Of a DNA stretch of 9,970 bases, positions 7,113 through 9,970 are shown piece after piece. The notes under the pieces were generated by a model, which did no database searches, was not told where the DNA came from, and saw only the letters and a list, made by a program, of their open reading frames with translations. The stretch covers positions 1 through 9,970 of the forward strand of contig PWMP01000129.1 in assembly GCA_003558145.1 (NCBI GenBank). The letters run 5' to 3'. The stretch comes from Elusimicrobiota bacterium (GTDB lineage Bacteria; CG03; SLGR01; PWQF01). Numbering within the stretch: position 1 is the first letter of the stretch; the number at the start of each line of letters is the position of its first letter. The translations under genes and the position numbers were made by a program.

Positions 7113-7483
7113 TGATTCTGGGTAACGGCATAGACATCGTAAGCGTAAAACGAATTGAAGAAATGCTGAAAAAAAATCCCCGTGTGCTTAATCGCATTCT
7201 TAGTCCCGGCGAAATTGAATATTGCCGCGCCAAAAAGCGTCTCGCCGAGCATGCTGCCGGCAGAATAGCGCTCAAGGAAGCCATTTACAAGGCTTTGAAA
7301 GACAAGGGAATTACTCTTCTCTGGAAGGATATGGATATAGAAAGCGGCGGCTCATCTCCTTTCCTTTCAAAAAAATGCCCGGCATACAGAAAACTGAAAG
7401 AAAAAAACATATCTTTCTCGTTCAGTATTTCTCATGAGAGAGACTTTGCCGTTGCCAGCGCTGTTTTCTGGGAGGCAGAATGA
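7112..7483 (+). CDS. acpS: Holo-[acyl-carrier-protein] synthase AcpS
   Basis: AcpS transfers 4'-phosphopantetheine from CoA to the acyl carrier protein, which activates fatty acid synthesis. The N-terminal GIDIV (6-10) carries the Mg-binding Asp8. The central AGRIALKEAIYKAL (49-62) corresponds to the family motif usually written FAAKEA and carries Glu56. The C-terminal SISHERDFAVASAV (105-118) is typical. Length of 123 aa is usual. A good ribosome binding site, GGAGAGG at 7098-7104, lies 7 bases before ATG 7112. The acpS-nnr-tsaE order is common in bacteria, and the acpS stop overlaps the nnr start as ATGA. Confidence 0.95.
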   Translation: MILGNGIDIVSVKRIEEMLKKNPRVLNRILSPGEIEYCRAKKRLAEHAAGRIALKEAIYKALKDKGITLLWKDMDIESGGSSPFLSKKCPAYRKLKEKNISFSFSISHERDFAVASAVFWEAE

Positions 7484-8961
7484 AAGTTATAAGTTCGGAA
7501 GAAATGGGCAGGCTGGACAGGGAATCGCCTGTTGAAGCCGCAGCTCTTATGGAGAGGGCAGGCAAGGGAATGGCGGAGTTCATCAGGGACTGCCTGCCCG
7601 GGTTTCCTGTTGTTTTTCTATGCGGCGCAGGCAACAACGGAGGGGATGGAATAGTTGCCGCCAGCTATCTCAGGCAGTGGGGCCGCCAGGAGCAGGTTTA
7701 TCTTCTTTCTGATAAAAAACTTAAAGGCCTTCCCGCGCTTCAGGCAAAGAATTATCCCGGCAAAATTAATATCCTTAAAAATATGGAAGAACTTAAATTT
7801 ATTCTTTCCGGCAAAGCTATAACCGTTGACTGTATACTGGGAACAGGATTCACTCCTCCGCTGCGGCAGAACGTACGTGATATTCTTGAAATTGTCAATA
7901 AAAATAGTAAAATTACACTATCGTGTGACATTCCGACGGGAGTAAACGCTTCTGACGGCCGGGCCGATGAAGTCAGCGCTCAGGCGGATGTCACAGTGAC
8001 CTTTGAATTTCCAAAAACAGGGCACATCCTGCCTCCGGGCAGCGATTACTCCGGTTCCGTTGAACTGGTAAAAATAGGCACCGGAATAAAGCCGCAGGAA
8101 TATAACCGCGAGTTTGAGATGATTTGCCGGGATGACTGCCGGGACTATTTCATACGCCGAAAAAAACGCTCGCACAAAAAAGATTTCGGTCATGTGCTTG
8201 CAGTCGGAGGAAGTCCGGGAATGGAGTGTTCTGTTGCAATGGCAGCTGCCGGAGCGCTGAAATCCGGCGCGGGACTGGTGAGCTGTGCTGTAAGCGGGCA
8301 GGTATGGAATCGTATTTCAAATATAAGTATGAGTTCCATGGCGGTTCTTCTTGACGGTTTTGAATCTGATAATATTCATAAAATAATAGATTTTGCCGCT
8401 GGAAGAAATATAGATTCAGCCCTGATAGGCCCGGGAATGGGTACTTCTCCGGATGCGTTACCCCTTACCGACGGACTTATTAAACAGCTTAACTGTCCGC
8501 TTGTACTTGACGCTGACGCCCTGAACTGCATAGCAGCTTCAGGGCCTGAGATTTTAGATAAGAGAAAAGGCAGAATAACCCTGCTGACTCCGCACCCCGG
8601 CGAAATGAGCCGGCTTTGCGGAAAAAATAAAAAAATTATAGCTGAAAAAGGCATTGAAATTGCCGTGGAATTTGCCCGGAAGTACTCAGTGATTGTTCTT
8701 TTAAAGGGATACCGGAGCGTTGTTACAGACGGCAAAAGTGTATTTATAAATTCAACCGGCGGCCCCGGGATGGCTGTTGGAGGTTCAGGAGACATACTGT
8801 CGGGAATGGCAGGCGCTCTTCTTGCGCAGGGTTTCAGCGGCATCGAAGCCGCAAAGACGGCGGCGTGGGTACATGGCCGCGCCGGCGATCTGGCAATCTG
8901 GAAAAAAGGAGAAAGATCTGCTCAGCCGGAAGATTTTCTGGCCGAGATGGGAAGAGTTTAG
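7480..8961 (+). CDS. nnr: Bifunctional NAD(P)HX epimerase/dehydratase
   Basis: This repair enzyme converts damaged hydrated NADH and NADPH back to the active cofactors. The N-terminal YjeF_N epimerase domain (about 1-215) has GAGNNGGDG at 49-57 and CDIPTG further on. The C-terminal ribokinase-like dehydratase domain (about 230-493) has GHVLAVGGSPGM from 237, GPGMG at 317-321, LDADALN from 343, TPHPGE at 370-375, and GGSGDILSGM at 434-443, with the catalytic Asp438. Both active sites look intact, and 493 aa is normal for the fusion. GGAGG at 7471-7475 lies 4 bases before ATG 7480. The next gene starts 27 bases after the TAG stop, the first real gap since tilS. Confidence 0.95.
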   Translation: MKVISSEEMGRLDRESPVEAAALMERAGKGMAEFIRDCLPGFPVVFLCGAGNNGGDGIVAASYLRQWGRQEQVYLLSDKKLKGLPALQAKNYPGKINILKNMEELKFILSGKAITVDCILGTGFTPPLRQNVRDILEIVNKNSKITLSCDIPTGVNASDGRADEVSAQADVTVTFEFPKTGHILPPGSDYSGSVELVKIGTGIKPQEYNREFEMICRDDCRDYFIRRKKRSHKKDFGHVLAVGGSPGMECSVAMAAAGALKSGAGLVSCAVSGQVWNRISNISMSSMAVLLDGFESDNIHKIIDFAAGRNIDSALIGPGMGTSPDALPLTDGLIKQLNCPLVLDADALNCIAASGPEILDKRKGRITLLTPHPGEMSRLCGKNKKIIAEKGIEIAVEFARKYSVIVLLKGYRSVVTDGKSVFINSTGGPGMAVGGSGDILSGMAGALLAQGFSGIEAAKTAAWVHGRAGDLAIWKKGERSAQPEDFLAEMGRV

Positions 8962-8976
8962 TAAAAAGTAGCTTAG

Positions 8977-8983
8977 AGGAGGT
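8977..8983 (+). promoter_or_regulatory. Strong Shine-Dalgarno before the 93-aa membrane protein
   Basis: AGGAGGT sits 5 bases before ATG 8989. It is the only full-length consensus ribosome binding site in the window; the other genes rely on short or absent sites and overlapping stops. This suggests independent, high-level translation of the gene that follows. Confidence 0.75.
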
Positions 8984-8988
8984 AGTTC

Positions 8989-9270
8989 ATGTTAAGTGTG
9001 ATTTTTGGTTTAGTTGGAGTAGTAGTAGGTGTTTTATGGCTTATAGGGGTTGGGTTTTTTGCCTCAGCCTGGAGGCCTTTTTTGGATGTTTTGCATGGTA
9101 CGGTTCCGCCCTTTCTTATTCTTGTTGGCGCAGTAGCCATCGCAGCCGGCATTTCCAGCCTTAAAGACAATATGGAAGCCAAAAAGGAACAGGTGAAACA
9201 TGAAGAGGAAAAACCGGCAGAATCCGAAGATGCCTCATCAGAAGAAGAGGAACAAAAAGAAGAAATATAA
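8989..9270 (+). CDS. 93-aa two-helix membrane protein with acidic tail
   Basis: Two hydrophobic segments (about residues 3-24 and 41-57) are joined by a short loop with WRPFLDVLHGTVPP. A Lys- and then Glu-rich cytoplasmic-type tail follows (about 59-93, including SSEEEEQKEEI). There is no signal peptidase site. It ends with two consecutive stops (TAATAA). The two-helix, Gly-rich layout with a start like LSVIFGL and a Trp/Pro loop reminds me of the small magnetosome protein MamI, but this is pattern memory only, and many small membrane proteins look alike. The first 35 or so codons are T-rich (repeated TTA, GTT, GGT, TTT), unlike its neighbours. It separates nnr from tsaE, which are often adjacent. 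Its function is unknown. Confidence 0.8.
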   Translation: MLSVIFGLVGVVVGVLWLIGVGFFASAWRPFLDVLHGTVPPFLILVGAVAIAAGISSLKDNMEAKKEQVKHEEEKPAESEDASSEEEEQKEEI

Positions 9271-9299
9271 TAAGACAGCTAACATGGCCTGTTTGTAAG

Positions 9300-9330
9300 T
9301 TGTGGAAAACTATCCATATTGTGGAAAACT
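9300..9330 (+). repeat. Two 12-bp direct repeats resembling DnaA boxes
   Basis: TTGTGGAAAACT occurs perfectly at 9300-9311 and 9319-9330, a 19-base period close to two helical turns. Each copy contains TGTGGAAAA (9301-9309 and 9320-9328), whose complement TTTTCCACA differs at one base from the DnaA box TTATCCACA. The spacer carries CTATCCATA (9310-9318), two mismatches from the same box in the opposite orientation. The repeats cover the GTG start of tsaE. They could bind DnaA or another regulator, or be chance; the similarity is seen, binding is inferred. Confidence 0.45.
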
Positions 9331-9769
9331 TGTTAAAAAGACATTCTCTGCTGACGAAACGCTAAAGTTGGGAGAGAGCTTTGCAGCAGGCCTTAATAAT
9401 AAAAATCTGTTTCTCTGGGGGGAATTAGGCGCAGGAAAAACCACGTTCCTTAAGGGATTGGGAAAGGGGTTGGCAGTCAAACAGAAGGTTGTCAGCCCCA
9501 GTTTCCAGCTTGTCAGAAATTATACTGACGGGTCCGGTCGGCTGCGTCTTATCCATCTTGACCTTTACCGCTTAAGCTCTCTTGAGGAAATACTTCACCT
9601 GGGATGGAATGATATCCTTGAAAGCGATGCTGCCGTTGCGGTGGAGTGGGCTGACCGCGCCAGTGATATCTTGCCCCGGCAGGGAGTGTTTATGAAGTTC
9701 TCACACATTGCGCCTGATGAAAGAGAAATAGAGATATACAGTGAAAAAAGAAATATTCCTGGGTTTTGA
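9302..9769 (+). CDS. tsaE: tRNA t6A-modification ATPase TsaE
   Basis: TsaE is the ATPase that works with TsaB and TsaD to install threonylcarbamoyl-adenosine at A37 of ANN-decoding tRNAs. The Walker A loop GELGAGKTT is at residues 40-48, SPSFQLVRNY at 65-74, HLDLYRL at 85-91 and VEWADR at 114-119, all in family order. The length of 155 aa is normal. The only start that keeps the first strand is GTG 9302, because an in-frame TAA lies at 9296-9298 and the next possible start (TTG, residue 23) would cut into the domain. The Shine-Dalgarno is poor and the start codon lies in the first copy of the 12-bp repeat. The 3' end overlaps tsaB by 29 bases. Confidence 0.93.
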   Translation: MENYPYCGKLVKKTFSADETLKLGESFAAGLNNKNLFLWGELGAGKTTFLKGLGKGLAVKQKVVSPSFQLVRNYTDGSGRLRLIHLDLYRLSSLEEILHLGWNDILESDAAVAVEWADRASDILPRQGVFMKFSHIAPDEREIEIYSEKRNIPGF

Positions 9770-9970
9770 CACTACAACGGATTCCTTTTCCGCCGCGCTT
9801 GCGGACAGCAGCAAAATTATTGCGGAAAAAAAGCTTCCCGGCCGGCAGCATTCAGATAAACTGATACCGGTTATTGACGGGCTGCTGAAAGAAGTAAATG
9901 CCGCGCCGGAAAAAATTACCGCTGTTGGCATGGGTACAGGGCCGGGTTCTTTCACCGGTATAAGGGTGGG
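9741..9970 (+). CDS. tsaB: tRNA t6A-modification protein TsaB (5' part, cut by window end)
   Basis: TsaB is the inactive ASKHA-fold partner that binds TsaD and TsaE in the t6A complex. The 76 codons visible begin KKEIFLGFDTTTDSFSAAL, the phosphate-loop-like first strand of the fold. They continue with GRQHSDKLIPVIDGLLKE, and the GxGPGSFTGIR signature (GTGPGSFTGIRVG) falls at the very end of the window. The start is GTG at 9741, inside tsaE in another frame. This 29-base overlap, with only a weak ribosome binding site, points to translational coupling, fitting two proteins of one complex. The remaining two thirds or so of the gene lie beyond the window. Confidence 0.94.
   Translation, partial: MKKEIFLGFDTTTDSFSAALADSSKIIAEKKLPGRQHSDKLIPVIDGLLKEVNAAPEKITAVGMGTGPGSFTGIRV

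Noticed and set aside
7222..7437. A 71-codon plus-strand frame inside acpS
   Set aside because: It is an alternative frame fully within a conserved gene, with no ribosome binding site or motif.
9271..9299. A terminator or promoter between the 93-aa gene and tsaE
   Set aside because: No stable hairpin with a T-run and no convincing -35/-10 pair is visible in this short stretch.

Overview
This window is an almost gap-free, one-directional block of housekeeping genes on the + strand, cut at both ends. The order is: 3' end of an unrecognised gene, tilS, hpt, ftsH, folE, folP, cdaA, a 28-codon membrane mini-gene, pdxJ, an 87-aa membrane protein, acpS, nnr, a 93-aa two-helix membrane protein, tsaE, and the 5' part of tsaB. 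Neighbours overlap or sit within about 30 bases of each other. No tRNA, rRNA, CRISPR array, insertion sequence or convincing terminator was seen, and no gene-free stretch exceeds about 30 bases.

The organism is a bacterium of moderate GC. It makes c-di-AMP through CdaA, makes PLP by the deoxyxylulose-5-phosphate-dependent route (PdxJ), and makes folate from GTP. The tilS-hpt-ftsH order is familiar from Firmicutes, ftsH-folP-cdaA from Deltaproteobacteria and several deep-branching Gram-negative phyla, and acpS-nnr-tsaE-tsaB is widespread. This mixture with an AG-rich coding strand suggests an uncultured Gram-negative lineage such as Omnitrophota or Elusimicrobiota. That placement is a guess from synteny and cannot be proven from the window.

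Region by region: 1-2012 holds tRNA-Ile lysidine synthesis and purine salvage; 2005-3909 the membrane protease FtsH; 3878-5255 the first enzyme of folate synthesis and the pterin-pABA condensing enzyme; 5248-6137 the c-di-AMP cyclase plus a 28-aa peptide that looks like only the membrane anchor of its usual partner CdaR/YbbR; 6142-7483 PLP synthesis, an unknown anchored protein and the acyl-carrier-protein activating enzyme; 7480-8961 the NAD(P)HX repair fusion enzyme; 8962-9301 a small membrane protein with an unusually strong ribosome binding site, followed by a short repeat resembling DnaA boxes; 9302-9970 two components of the t6A tRNA-modification machinery. Decoding-related genes (tilS, tsaE, tsaB) bracket cofactor genes (folE, folP, pdxJ, acpS, nnr), so this is probably one long growth-linked transcription unit.

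The parts that ordinary annotation does not explain are the 28-aa anchor-only CdaR-like peptide between cdaA and pdxJ, the two small membrane proteins (6849-7112 and 8989-9270), and the paired 12-bp repeat over the start of tsaE. I found no strong case for a wholly new multi-gene system.
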